64,000 bases of DNA from Gigaspora margarita (lineage: Eukaryota; Glomeromycota; Glomeromycetes; Diversisporales; Gigasporaceae): NCBI GenBank assembly GCA_009809945.1, contig WTPW01000011.1, positions 586,335 to 650,334 of the forward strand, written 5' to 3'. A program made the translations under genes and the position numbers. The notes beneath the pieces are model-generated. The model saw only the letters and a program-made list of their open reading frames with translations, was not told the DNA's origin and did not search any database. This document shows, one piece after another, positions 46,801 to 58,139 of the stretch. The number at the start of each line of letters is the position of its first letter. The stretch's first letter is position 1.

Positions 46801-47489
46801 ATACTCCCCTTTATCACAATACCCTTTTCATTTTATGACATATATATTCAAATTGCTGTATGTATAATTTAATACCAATTTATACTAATACTAATTTCAT
46901 AGTAATTACTAAAAATCTAATATTATTATTTTATTGCTCAATATCATTTCTGTCACAGATATAGTTAAATCTACTACTAGGTACATTCAACTGTTTTTTT
47001 TAAAGAACTTTGGACAAACTTTTGGAAGAACTTTTAAAAATTCTGTTTTTATATTGGCTAGAAGAATTGTCTAGGGCTTTCAATTTCAATTTGGAATTAT
47101 TAAATATAGAATTAGATGTGAAGTTAGATATAGAGTTAGGCATGGTGACCATAGTGAATATTCAATTTGATTGCTTAAAGATCACTGGGTGATACAATAT
47201 AAAAAAAATTTTTAAAGTAACTCTTACTATGAAAAACTATATCATTAATTGGCAGCTTGTAGTTTTATATAATAAAATTATTTTTAAACTATATTATAGT
47301 ATTCTTTAACTATTCATATGTCTTTAGTGAACAAAGATCAGTATAAATCAGTATCTCTAAAAACTTTACTTAGAGAGCAAATTTAGGCAAGTAATATATA
47401 ATAAATAAATTAGTTTAGTATTGCTATGATAAGTTATATAATCTTAATAAAAAGCATATTTAATAAAATAACTCATTTATTTTTTTTAC
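46801..47489. other. AT-rich sequence, no gene supported
   Basis: A 60-codon frame (47010-47192) is Leu/Glu-rich but has no homology I recognise, no upstream context and AT-driven composition. I do not call it. Confidence 0.45.
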
Positions 47490-47960
47490 ACAATAGCATG
47501 GTAATAAGTATGAACATAGCATAGAGCTTTGATCCAATCCAAATTGATCTTTAAATCTAAACAGATTCAGATATCCAGATCAGAGATTTTTACTCAGAGT
47601 GGTCAAAAAGCTTAAATAACGTATCTAAAGACGTGCTAAAAAGCTAGCTTTATATGTAATCTAATATGGATTCAATCTGGATTTAATAGGATCTGGATTG
47701 TCCGTCAAAAATAGGATTGAAGCTCTAACATAGCATAATAGAAAGAATAACTTAATAATATAAACAAATATAACTAATATAATAGTTAGAATAGTAAGGA
47801 CATAGTACAATTGTTAGATGTAAATATAGCATACTAGTAGAAATAGTACAATAGTTAGATTCTAAATATAGTACATAGTATGATATATATGGAGTTAAAT
47901 TTAGATATAAATGTATATTACTTTTAAAACAAGTTTAGAAATTACTAAACACTTTAAAAG
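47490..47960 (+). repeat. Degenerate satellite, block 1
   Basis: Units of about 20-30 bases on the theme ATAGTTAGATT-AGATATAGTA or AACATAGCA. A hAT MITE (47522-47727) has inserted into this block. Further blocks follow at 49913-50230, 50725-51240 and 54120-54745. Confidence 0.7.
47522..47727. mobile_element. hAT-type MITE, 8-base TSD
   Basis: TAGAGCTTTGATCC at the left and GGATTGAAGCTCTA at the right are inverted ends with two mismatches. ACATAGCA duplicates at 47514-47521 and 47728-47735; that word is part of the satellite unit. 206 bases, non-coding. Confidence 0.88.
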
Positions 47961-48702
47961 GTTTTTATTGATGATTCACAAGTAAATGAGAACTTAACAC
48001 TGAGAGAATTTTTATATTATGGGAGTGACAAAAATCAGGTGATTTTTTAGGGGGGGTAAAAAAGTTGAAATTATATATAAGAACCTGACTATATATATAT
48101 TAAAGAAAAGGGAGGGGGATAGGCCTCTGATAAAAAATAATCAGGTGATTAATGACACGGCCCTTAAAACATAGTAAAAAAATGTTAAGTCAGAATCATG
48201 ATTTCTATAGTATTATAATAATTTTTATCCTTAAACTACTTATAACTTTTTATCTATTTAACTAATTTTACTAATCTTATATCATTAGAATCAAAAAACT
48301 AGTTCTACAACTTTAATTAGAAGCTCACAGAATATTAGCTTAATAAAAAATCAACTTTACTTAGTCAGAAATGCTAATTTTGATATTTTATATGTGTCAC
48401 TATAGATTTTATTAACACAAATTCTCATTTATTCATGGATCATCAATTAATATTCAAAAAAAACAAGCATAGATATAGATTAATATTGGAATATTAGAGA
48501 AAGAATACCAAATCTTTTAATGTTATCTAATAATTTTGAGGTAATTATAATTAATTCATAAAATATACAATATTTTTAATTATTATATACTATTTTTAAT
48601 TATTATATAGATACCAAGTGCTAATTCACTACTCTTTCAAAAAATTGGTCTATTATACCTAATAATTTTTTCAAGTTTAACACTAGTTCCCAAATTCAGA
48701 TA
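47961..48702. other. No gene recognised
   Basis: Contains a G-rich patch (48048-48056) and GGGAGGGGG (48110-48118) inside a possible inverted pair AATCAGGTGATT (48034, 48140). No coding. Confidence 0.4.
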
Positions 48703-48704
48703 TA

Positions 48705-49910
48705 CAGTCTAACCTCCATATAGTCACACCTTCAGGATACAAAAGTGGTGATTATATAGAGATGTGACTAATATAGAGGGAATTCTATATAATCACAATT
48801 ATAATAAAATTATATGTAAAAAAAAATTGTGATTATATAGAAATTTTAATAAATAAAAATTTTTAAATTTTAAATAATCGATCATAATTGCTACATATAA
48901 AAGTTAAAATTATACTAGGTAAATCGATAATAATGCTCTAAGTAACATTATTCAAGAGACTAAATTACATATATGTTGAAATTTTGAGATAATTTAAATA
49001 ACATTTTATTATTACACTTTTACAAGTTACGCTTAGGTGAAAAAAACTAAAAAAAATTAAAAATTTTTGAATTTAACATTAAATTATAAAAGTGTATTAA
49101 TAAAATTTTATCCAAATTATTTCAAAATTTTAAAATATATGTAATTTTGTATTCTGAATAAGTTTACTTAGATCATTTCCTTCGATTTACTTAACATAAT
49201 TTTGACTTTTATATGTAGTTACAATATACAATTATTTAAAAAAAAAATTAAAAAACTCTTTTTTTAAATAATCGTATATCGTAGCTACATATAAAAGTCA
49301 AAATTATATTAAGTAAATCGAAGGAAATGATCTAAGTAAAGTTATTCAGGATACAAAATTACATATATCTTAAATTTTTGAAATAATTTAGATAAAATTT
49401 TATTAATACACTTTTATAATTTAAAGTTAAATTCAAAATTTTTTAATTTTTTTTAGTTTTTTTCGCCTAAGCGTAACTTGTAAAAGTGTAATAATAAAAT
49501 ATTATTTAAATTATCTCAAAATTTCAACATATATGTAATTTTGTCTTCTGAACAATATTACTTAGAGCATTATTATCGATTTAGTTAGTACAATTTTAAC
49601 TTTTATATGTAGGAATTATAATCGATTATTTGAAAAAAACAAAATTTAAAAATTTTTATTTGTTAAAAAATAATAAAATAGCATAAAAATATTTATAATA
49701 ATAAAATAATTAATCCAAAATATTTATAATAATGATGTGATTATGTAGAGTAGTTTTATATAGGTGGTAAATAAAAAATTGTGATAGTGATTATAATGCA
49801 AATGTGCTTATATAGAGGTGAAAATGATAGTAAAAAGGTTGGTAAATTTACAAAAGTGATTATATTGGATTTGTGACTATATAAAGGGTGACTATATAGA
49901 GGTTAGACTG
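48705..49910. mobile_element. Tc1/pogo-like foldback element
   Basis: CAGTCTAACCTCCATATAGT at the left and CTATATAGAGGTTAGACTG at the right are inverted ends, each bordered by TA (48703-48704, 49911-49912). CAGT-AACCTC ends with a TA target are typical of Tc1/mariner relatives including pogo. Nearly all of the interior (48820-49670) is one palindrome centred near 49250, and each arm is itself a palindrome (centres near 49050 and 49450). No transposase. It interrupts the degenerate satellite. Confidence 0.85.
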
Positions 49911-49912
49911 TA

Positions 49913-50230
49913 GTACAATATAAATTTGAATATAATCAGTAGTTAGATTTAGATATAGTAATGATAGTATAATAGTTATATTCAGAACATACAGTAATAT
50001 AATAACTAGATTCAAAATATAGCAAATAGTTAAATTCAAAACATAGTATGTAGTTAAATTCTGAACATAGTACAAATAGCTAGATTCAGATATAGTGTGA
50101 TAGTTAGATTGAAATATGGCTAGATAGTCATATTAGAATAGTTAGATTTAGAATATAATATAATAGTTGATTTAGGTATAGTATAATATATATTATTAGA
50201 TTTAGATATAGATACAATAGTAGATCTTTC
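49913..50230 (+). repeat. Degenerate satellite, block 2
   Basis: Head-to-tail ATAGTTAGATTTAGATATAG variants directly after the pogo-like element. Open frames such as 49860-50075 on the minus strand are products of the repeat (YVLNLT). Confidence 0.8.
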
Positions 50231-50724
50231 AACTGATCTATTCATTGCACTTTAGGTGTTGTTTTAAGAAGTTTCAATATAGAATTAATAGCAACAATTC
50301 TTTGAATTATTTCAAGCAGCATTAAGTACTAGGGTATTTAGAAAATTTATCATTGATTTTAACAAGATAGTAAGCTTTTGTTTACTTGTTTCAAATATTT
50401 TTCAATAGTGCTATTTTTTTTCTTAAATTTGTTATCTTATTTATATAGTTTTTAATCTAATTTTTATATTTATCATTTATCATTTTGTTCTCCAAGTTCT
50501 TGAATTGGAGAATTTATTTGGGCTGTTTTTTTTTGACATCTAGCTATGCATTGTTCTCTCTGTACACAATATCTGGTATATTTGTCTTTAAATATTACAA
50601 GAAGACTAGTACTACTATTAAAATATAATTTAATTGTACAAAAGTTTCTTTCTTTCTCACTTACTTAAGAAATTTATTGTGTTTTCAGTACCACTTTTTC
50701 TATTCATTAAGTTTTGGTAGTCTA
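50231..50724. other. Non-satellite spacer, nothing recognised
   Basis: Sequence unlike the flanking satellite, with no element ends or coding frame that I can support. Confidence 0.4.
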
Positions 50725-51240
50725 TGCATAGCATGATAGGTTTGGAATATAGCATGTAGTTAAATTTGGAACATAGCACAAGTAGGAATTGGAACTGTTT
50801 AATCATTTAAAAATTGCTCTATAGTTCTAGACAGAATTATATTGTTCATGGGCTGGAATTATTTTAATGCTAGCCAAATTAAACAGTTAAACAGTTAATT
50901 GATAAGAAAAATTTTAGGCAGTTCTAATTCCTAAGCACAAGCTAGATTCAGATATACTATAATAATTAAATTCAAGTATTGCATGATAGTTGATTTAAAT
51001 TTGGAATGTATTATGGAAGTTAGATTCAGGATATAGTAAATAGTTAGATTTAGAACATAGCATAATACAAAGTTAGATTTAAGTATAGGTACAATAGTTA
51101 GATTCAAAACATAATATAATAATTAGATTTATGCATAGATATAATAGTTAAATTTGGTATAGCATTTTTTGGAACATAATATAGTAGTTATATTTAGGCA
51201 TAGTATGATAGTTAGATTTGGTTATAGCATAGTAGTATTA
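50725..51240 (+). repeat. Degenerate satellite, block 3
   Basis: Same TAGTTAGATTTAGGATATAG theme; contains a hAT MITE at 50783-50933. Confidence 0.8.
50783..50933. mobile_element. hAT-type MITE, 151 bases, 8-base TSD
   Basis: TAGGAATTGGAACTG at the left and CAGTTCTAATTCCTA at the right are inverted ends with one mismatch. AGCACAAG duplicates at 50775-50782 and 50934-50941. Confidence 0.9.
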
Positions 51241-51642
51241 CAGTTAAACCCATTACCCTAGAATTTCATTGTGCTAATTAGGATTTGGAAATGCTATGAT
51301 TAGTGATTTTGGGACTTGCATAATTTTAATTAAAGGCTAAATATTGATTGCATAAATGATACTTAAATAAGTATATAATGATCAATAACAAATATAAATA
51401 GTAAATAATAAATAAAGCATTGATCCCAAGGGGAAAAGTGTCTAGCTTTGGATTGAGTTAGCTTTTGCTTTTATTATTAACAATCTGCAATATCTTAGTG
51501 ATTCTTCTTAGTGAATAAACTTATCTCATAATATATCTATTAGGTAGAGTACCTGTATAATATGCCAGTAGTTATATTGCCAAGTGAGTAAAGCCTACTA
51601 GTAAAGATTCACCAATATATAGCAAACTATAAATTGGCAATA
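51241..51642. other. No gene recognised
   Basis: Spacer between satellite block 3 and the gag palindrome. It may belong to the same retrotransposon as the gag fragment, but no frame shows this. Confidence 0.4.
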
Positions 51643-52037
51643 ATACAAGGACCTGGGTAAGAGAAAGTCTTACTTGCTAAAAATATTTGAGTAAATTGTA
51701 ATCAAAGAATTAAAGGAGTGAAAGTTGTATTTCAAGTACAAAATTAAAAAAAAAACATTGTATAAGGTAAAATGATTACAACAAAGTCAAAAAAATATAA
51801 ATATAAATTATTTGGTACCTTTAATTAAGAAAATAATTGAGTTAATAAAAAAGGTTGTGGATAATCTAAAGGTAGTGAAAGTAAAATATTGAAAACTGCA
51901 GTTGTACTATAACTGTCAAAAACCAGGTTATCTCACTAGATCTTGTGCAAATAAAGATGAATCAATAATAGTTGTGCTAATATGAGATAAATAGATAATA
52001 CAAAGTATATTAAGTTCATTAAAATATTAGTCACAAT

Positions 52038-53249
52038 TAGTGCTCCGAATCGGGTCGGGTCAACCCGAAAATTTCGGGTCGGGTTCGGGTCAGGTTGGGT
52101 TCGGGTTAAAAAAATCTGACCCGAAAATTTCGGGTCGGGTTCGGGTCGGGTTCGGGTTGAACGCTAACCTGACCCGAACCCGACCTGACCCGAAAATTAT
52201 TCAAATAAGAGATGCCCGAAATATGCATTTTATGTTTTTTTAAAGGTTCTAATAGCAAATGCATATGTATTTTTAAATAATATTTTCAAAAGACAGTCAA
52301 GTATGCACCAATCAGATTTCTTTTAGCAATTGAGTCAAGGAAGATCCTCGATTTTGATTAGTTAGCAGCCACTGATCTGCAAATTTTGGCCCGCATTATA
52401 TAAGGCCAGACCAATTTAATTCAGTAGTTTACATTACCCCCCTCCCTCATAGTAAAAAAAATTTTGACAGATATACATAGTACTACGGAATATTTCGGAA
52501 AATTTTTATATAGTCCCGAATCAAATCGGAAAAATTTTTTTTGAAAAAAATTTTTTTGAAATTTTACTATATGAACCACCCCTCCCTCTTTTGTGAGCAG
52601 GATATAATGTAAACCACCGAGTTAAATTGGTCTGGCCTAATTGTTTACTAATCTCCAACTGTAATTAACTTTGATTTTTTCATTACAAAAATAGAAAATT
52701 TTGGAAAATAATCTCGCATTATGGAAAAATTAACACAGGAACAATTTTTGCTTAATAGGCTCTGTGGTTTCATTAGCAAAATTCTGAGTAATTCCGGTCA
52801 AATTTTTTTGATCATCGCTCTTAGCCAATCAAAATCGAGAATCTGCTTGTTGCGACAGCTAAGGTTATTGAGAAAGCTATAGATCAGGTAATGGATAAAA
52901 ATAAAAAAATGTTCATTAATTCTGGATATGCAATGTACGATTCTTACTGTAGTAGCCGGCTGAGTTTATAAGCATATTGTGCTTAGATTTGATTAGCCAA
53001 CTTCGATTATCATCGTTACATGAATTATTAAACGTTTAAGCGCAAAAAGGGCGATTGAATTCATTTTTTAAAAAAATTCAATTTTTAACCCTAAAATTTT
53101 GGGTCGGGTTCGGGTCGGGTCGGGTCAGGTCAGGTTCGGTTCGGGTTGAAGCTCTAACCTGAAAGTTTTCAACCCGACCCGACCCAAAGTTTCGGGTCGG
53201 GTTCGGGTTGGCTCATAACCCAACCCGACCCGACCCGTTCGGAGCACTA
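52038..53249. mobile_element. hAT-type element, 1212 bases, 8-base TSD
   Basis: TAGTGCTCCGAA at the left and TTCGGAGCACTA at the right are perfect inverted ends, followed inside by GGGTCGGGTTCGGGT-type tandem repeats at both ends (52050-52195, 53100-53240). GTCACAAT duplicates at 52030-52037 and 53250-53257. A further inverted pair GATTTTGATTAGTTAGC / CCAATCAAAATC lies inside, around a nested element at 52401-52640. No transposase. Confidence 0.9.
52401..52640. mobile_element. Nested inverted-repeat element, GGCCAGACC ends
   Basis: TAAGGCCAGACCAATTTAA at 52401 and TTAAATTGGTCTGGCCTAA to 52640 are inverted copies, continuing with GTAGTTTACATTA / TAATGTAAACCAC, about 35 bases. CCTCCCTC words lie at both inner flanks. 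It is inside the hAT element at 52038-53249. No clear TSD. Confidence 0.7.
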
Positions 53250-53745
53250 GTCACAATAGTAAAGAGAAAGAGAAAGTCAATAATAATAGTATGCCTCCTC
53301 CAATTATTATTGTCTTTTCTTTTTCCTTACTATTGTAGACTGATATTTCAATAAACTTAATATTCTGTATCATCTATTTATTTCATATTGGTACAACTAT
53401 TATTAATTTGGTATCATTTTGCACAAGATCTAGCAAGATGATCTGCTTTCTGACAGTTATAGCACAACTAAGGTTTTCAATATTTTACTTTCACTGCCTT
53501 TAGCTTATCTACAACCTTCTTCATTATTAACTCAATTATTTTCTTAATTAAAGGCACCAAATAATTTATGTTTTCTATTTTCTTGACTTTGTTGTAATTG
53601 TTTCATCTTATACAATATTCTCTTTTCAACTTTGTACTTGAAAACAACTTTTGCTTCTTTGATTCTTCAATCACATGTTTACTCAAATATTTTTAGTGAG
53701 TAAGACTTTTTTCTTATCTACATTCTTGTATCACAGGTTAATCAA

Positions 53746-54119
53746 TGACTTTTATTAAAGAAGAACCTAATCCAAATAGTAAACACTAATAATTAGGCAA
53801 TAAGTGAACCAAACTCAATATAAAACAAGTGTTTGTACTTTACTTTATTTATTAATCTGGATTTATTTATTACAAAGGGAATATTACTATACTAAGACTA
53901 ACTAATGAACTCTACTTACTATTCTAATCACTTCACTTAATACTTAATTTGACTTATATATAGATCATATGATCTATTGTCTCTTATTAATTACTTCATA
54001 TTTTATACATATTTTATTAATCTTACTTATGATTTGTTAATATCAATTAAGTGCATTACATGTACAAGTCTTAAATTGATTGATTGTTTATTACCTTATT
54101 TTCCAGCTAGTATGCCACA
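53746..54119. other. No gene recognised
   Basis: AT-rich spacer between the gag palindrome and satellite block 4. Confidence 0.4.
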
Positions 54120-54745
54120 TACTATTCACTATCATACTAAAGTTAGTTTCAGGACATAGTATTTAGATTTGGGATATAATATAATAGTTAGATTCAGATA
54201 TAGTATTTTAAATTTAGGTATAGCATGGTAGTTAGATTTGGAACATAGCACAATAGAGATGTAGCATGATAGTTAAATTTAGGATGTACATAGTGCAACA
54301 GATTTGGAATATATTATATTTGGATTCGGATATAGCACAATAATTAAATTCAAGTATAGCATGATAGTTGATTTAAATTAGAATATATTATGAAAGTTAG
54401 ATTCAAAATATAGCAAATAATTTAAATTTGAAACAAAGTATAATACAGTAGGTAGATTTAAATATAGATACAACAGTTATATTCAAGATGTAATATAATA
54501 ATTAGATTTAGGTATAAATATGATAGTTAAATTTGATATAGCATTTGGTGCATAGTATAATAGTTAAATTCAATAGTTAAATTTAGGTATAATATAATAG
54601 ATTCAACTTATAATACAATAGTTAGATTTGGGTATAGTATGACAGTTAGATTCAATATATAGCAAGATAATTAAATTCAGTCATAGTATAATAATTAGAT
54701 TTGGAACATAGTACTATAATAGTTAGATTTGAGATATAGTATACA
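54120..54745 (+). repeat. Degenerate satellite, block 4
   Basis: TAGTTAGATTTAGGTATAGTATG variants throughout, matching blocks 1 to 3. Confidence 0.8.
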
Positions 54746-55139
54746 AATAAGGTTAGAAAGATCTTCTGTAACTCTACCCATTAATCACCTGTACCAACAA
54801 ATACACTAATACTTCAGAAGTAAAGTTTAAAAGAAATAGTAGAAAAACTAACGAAAATATGCAACCCGGTAGCTAATTTAGGGATACAGTTAACTGAGTA
54901 TCTGCTAATAGCTTTAGAGTTTGTTACTCACTACAAAACTGGCACTAGTCATTTAGAGATAAAGTTCATAGACTACCTGCTGACAAGCTTAGAGTTTATT
55001 ACTTACCAAAACCTGAAAAGTATTTGGCAGCTCCCTAATGAATTTTGGGCTTATACGGAAAAAGCTATTGTCTTTACTATCATTAGCGAATTTATAGTAG
55101 TGAAATCTTTTGAAAAATCTTGTGAACATGCAAAATCTT
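54746..55139. other. No gene recognised
   Basis: Contains a direct duplication of about 70 bases of the theme TTAGAGTTTGTTACTCACTA / TTAGAGTTTATTACTTACCA with CTGCTGACAAGC or CTGCTAATAGC. No coding. Confidence 0.5.
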
Positions 55140-56900
55140 TTGAAAGATCTTGCATATCACAATATATTTCAAAATATTTTAGGTTTCGAAATATTTCAAA
55201 AATAATTTCAAAATATTTGAAAGTGGTATCAAAATATTTTTGAAATATTTCAAAATATTTAGATCTGGAAAACCAGCTGGATCAGTAGATTTGTAATCTG
55301 GGTTATACCAGGATCGCATCAAACTAATATTTTCAAAATATTTAAATATTTTGATGATGTTCAAATATAATCTACAAACTCTGTATTACAAGATCAGATT
55401 GATCTTTGTTTATAACTAGATCTTTAGTTTTATATTGTTTTTTTTCATTTGTTTTGTTTTTTTGTTCATTTTGTTTTTTTCTTTGTTTTGTTTTTCTCCT
55501 TTTTTTTTTAATTTTTTTTCTTTTATTTTGGCACTTTACAAGACACCAACCTAACTTCTCTGGCACTTTGCAAGAAAACCAACAACATTTTGGCACTTTG
55601 CAGAACACTGATATGGCTTTGCAAGCCAATTCAAACTTCTGATACTTTGCAAGGACNTTTGTTTTGTTTTTCTCCTTTTTTTTTTAATTTTTTTTCTTTT
55701 ATTTTGGCATTTTACAAGAACACCAACCTAACTTTGGAGATTTGCAAGAAAATTTACAACTTTTCACTACTTTGCAGGAATGCAGATTTGACTTTGCAAG
55801 CCAACTCAGACTTTCAACACTTTGCAAGAACACAACTATTTCTTTGCAATTCTAAATTGCCAAGAATGTTTTTTTAAAAAAATAGTTTTAGTTGAGTACA
55901 AGTCTTTACAAGTCTTTGCAAGGTTTTATTATATTTTTTTTCATTTGACACTTTTTGTTTTTATTTTTTTTTAAATTTTTTTTTATTAATTTAATTTATT
56001 CTGGCACTTTACAAGAACACAACACTTACTTCCTAGCACTTTCAAGAAAACCAATTCAGACTATTTTAGTATTTGGTGAACATAAAAAATGAAGATTTGG
56101 GGCTTTCTTATTTTTTTATTCAGTTTGTTATATTTTTTGTTATTCATTTGTTTTTTTTTTATTTTTTACTTCTCTACTATTTTTAGAAAGTATTTAAAAA
56201 AGAGCAAAACAAAGGTGATAGTCAAAACAAAAAAAAATAGCTAAAGCAAAACAATAGTTAAAACAAAGAAGCAAAATAATAGCTAACTGCAGGATGAGTG
56301 AAAATAAGTGTGTAGGGCTAGTTTTTTATAGAATTATATACGACAAAATGCAAAAGTATTTTAAAATACATTTTCGTTTTCATTTTTTTTCATTTTTTTT
56401 GGGTTCATTTTTTCGTCTTTATTTTTTTTATTCAGTTTGCTTACATTTTTTTTTTTGGTTGTTTTTTTTGCTTTTTACTTCTATACTATTTTTAGGAAGT
56501 ATTTAAAAAAGAGCAAAATGAAGACAATAGCAAAAAAAAGAAATAGCCAAAACAAAATGATAGTTAAAACAAAGAAGTAAAATAATAGCTAATTGTGGGT
56601 TGAGCAAAAATAAGCATATAGAGCTGGTTTTTTTGAAATTATATGCAACAAAGTAAAAAGTATTTTAAAATATGTTTCATTTTCATTTTTCATTTTTTTT
56701 GGGTTCATTTTTTTCGTTATTTTTTCATTTTTTTTTGTATAATAATATATAATAAAAATATAATATTGAATAAAAATGTATATTTAATTTAAAATAAATT
56801 TAAAAAATATAAAATTTTATATTGAATTGCAAAAATATGAGAAACCTGTAAAAATGTTCAAAAATTTGCAAAACTATGATTATGTAAATATATATATTAT
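55140..56900. mobile_element. Second copy of the 16058-18165 element, inverted
   Basis: On the complementary strand the order matches the copy at 16 kb: AAAACTATG..ATTTGCAA words near 56860, A/T-rich tracts, several CTTTGCAAGAAAACC units (55550-55830), then AGATCAGATTGATCTTG and GATCCAGCTGGTTTTCC-like words near 55270-55410. Similarity is broken by indels. Its ends are not sharp; AAAAGATTTT words cluster at both edges (about 55100-55160 and 57050-57160). Confidence 0.7.
55482..55833. repeat. 176-base tandem duplication
   Basis: TTTGTTTTGTTTTTCTCC at 55482 recurs at 55658, and both copies continue through ATTTTGGCA-TTTACAAGA and CACCAACCTAACTT to TTTGCAAGCCAA. The copies have diverged in their second half. 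A single N at 55657 sits at the joint. Confidence 0.75.
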
Positions 56901-57399
56901 TTATTGTAATAATATCTGAAATATTACCTCCTGCAACCCCAGAGACAGGATAATTAGGTACAGATTTGCATTGTTTTTATTTGCCATATTTCACAATATT
57001 TCGCAATATATTTCAAAACATTTCAAAATTTATTTTAAAATATTTTGAAAGAAATGTATGCTAAAATCTTTCGAAAAATTGTGAATCTTTCAAAAGATTT
57101 TACATCAATCGCAATTTTTTCAAAAGATTTTAGCATGCAATTTCTTTCAAAAGATTTTGTATATTTATTTGTAATGATGGCTACAAGTAAACTTCCTTTA
57201 GAATCATTGGTTTGTGAAGAATTTTCAAAAAAGTGGGCTTTTTGGTGTACCTCCTCTGAAAAATCTGCAGTATTTACTACTCCAAAAAGAAAAGACACCA
57301 ACTATATTGGATACAACTATCATGAGTAGCTTGGAAACAAGTAATGTAGAATAACATATAAGACTTACAAGAAAACTACTATATAAAGATTCTAAAAGC

Positions 57400-57712
57400 T
57401 TTTGTTTTAAGCAGTCTGGTCTATATAACTGCCTTTTGTTTAATATACTGTAACCTGGGCCAGTTTTTGCTAAACAAGGTTATTGATATTAACAATTTTT
57501 ATTTTGAAAGTCTAACAAGTTATTGCAAAATGATTTTGTTCAGCTAATTTCAGGCCTCAGATAAAGTTTGATTGGTAGTAGAAGGCCATCATGAAGTCTA
57601 ATTTTCTTTTTTTTCTAGAGTTGTAATATATTATTCTCTTTTGCATATAATAATATCAAACTTAATAAATGAAAAAGAGCAAGGTCTCAGTTATAAAATG
57701 AAAAAAAAAACA
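57400..57712 (+). mobile_element. LINE 3' end with short poly(A)
   Basis: The sequence ends AATAAATGAAAAAGAGCAAG, GTCTCAGTTATAAAATG and a poly(A) run (about 57700-57709). GAGCAAGG-CTCA directly before the tail also ends the LINE fragment at 44.7 kb, so both are 3' ends of related LINEs. The 5' limit is uncertain and no TSD was found. Confidence 0.6.
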
Positions 57713-57879
57713 ACAAATAAGATCAGTGCTGTGGTTAGAATAAACCTTACAAGAGCAAGGGATGTACTTAGTGGTTCAGAGTGGCACTAGATACAAGTAT
57801 TGGTATAATGCATATGTATTGGTTACTAAAAATCCATAAGCGACTATAAAATAGAATATAGTTGCTTGTTTTGTATGGA

Positions 57880-58110
57880 ATTGCCTATGGAGTAAAGTAG
57901 CTCTAAGGTTGTTTGAAGTGCAATTGATAGGGTTGGCTTATAAATCAGAGGGTATTGAATAGACAACATCTGAAGCAGGTTGCAGATATGGTAGCAAGTA
58001 TAGAACCTTTGGGTGGACTACTTAAATTAGATACCAAAAGTGCATGTATGACTAGTTGTACTCTTGTTTATGTATATAAACTATTTCAATTTAATAAAAT
58101 AGCCCAATCA
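57880..58110 (+). repeat. Dispersed repeat, copy 2 (copy 1 at 32400-32770)
   Basis: TAGAACCTTTGGGTGGACTA, CTTAAATTAGATACCAAAAG and GACTAGTTGTACTC parallel the copy at 32.6 kb. The frame 57955-58173 covers it and shares the peptide theme EPLGGLLKLDTKS, but it has no start context and is not called as a gene. Confidence 0.55.
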
Positions 58111-58139
58111 GTTAAGCATGGCTACTATTTAAAGTTTAA

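Larger units (their letters stand above)
51643..53745. pseudogene. Inverted duplication of a retrotransposon gag fragment
   Basis: 51643-52037 continuing at 53258-53290 is the inverted copy of about 53300-53745; the centre lies near 53300. Reading the right arm on the minus strand gives KLKAVKVKY then LCYNCQKADHLARSCA, a complete CCHC zinc knuckle (C-x2-C-x4-H-x4-C) of the retroviral Gag type at about 53425-53470. In the left arm (plus strand, about 51907-51950) the same motif reads YYNCQKPGYLTRSC, with two ligands lost. The left arm is split by the hAT element at 52038-53249. Stops in both arms make it non-functional. Confidence 0.8.

Noticed and set aside
48010-48175. Small MITE with AATCAGGTGATT near both ends
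   Set aside because: Only about 12 bases pair, in direct order at the core, and no duplication of the target was found.
55179-55364. 61-codon minus-strand frame
   Set aside because: Built from AAATATTTTGAAATATTTC repeats; no coding signature.
57045-57329. 94-codon frame with repeated SKDF
   Set aside because: Repeats come from TTTTCAAAAGATTTT words at the edge of a repeat element; the opposite strand is equally open.
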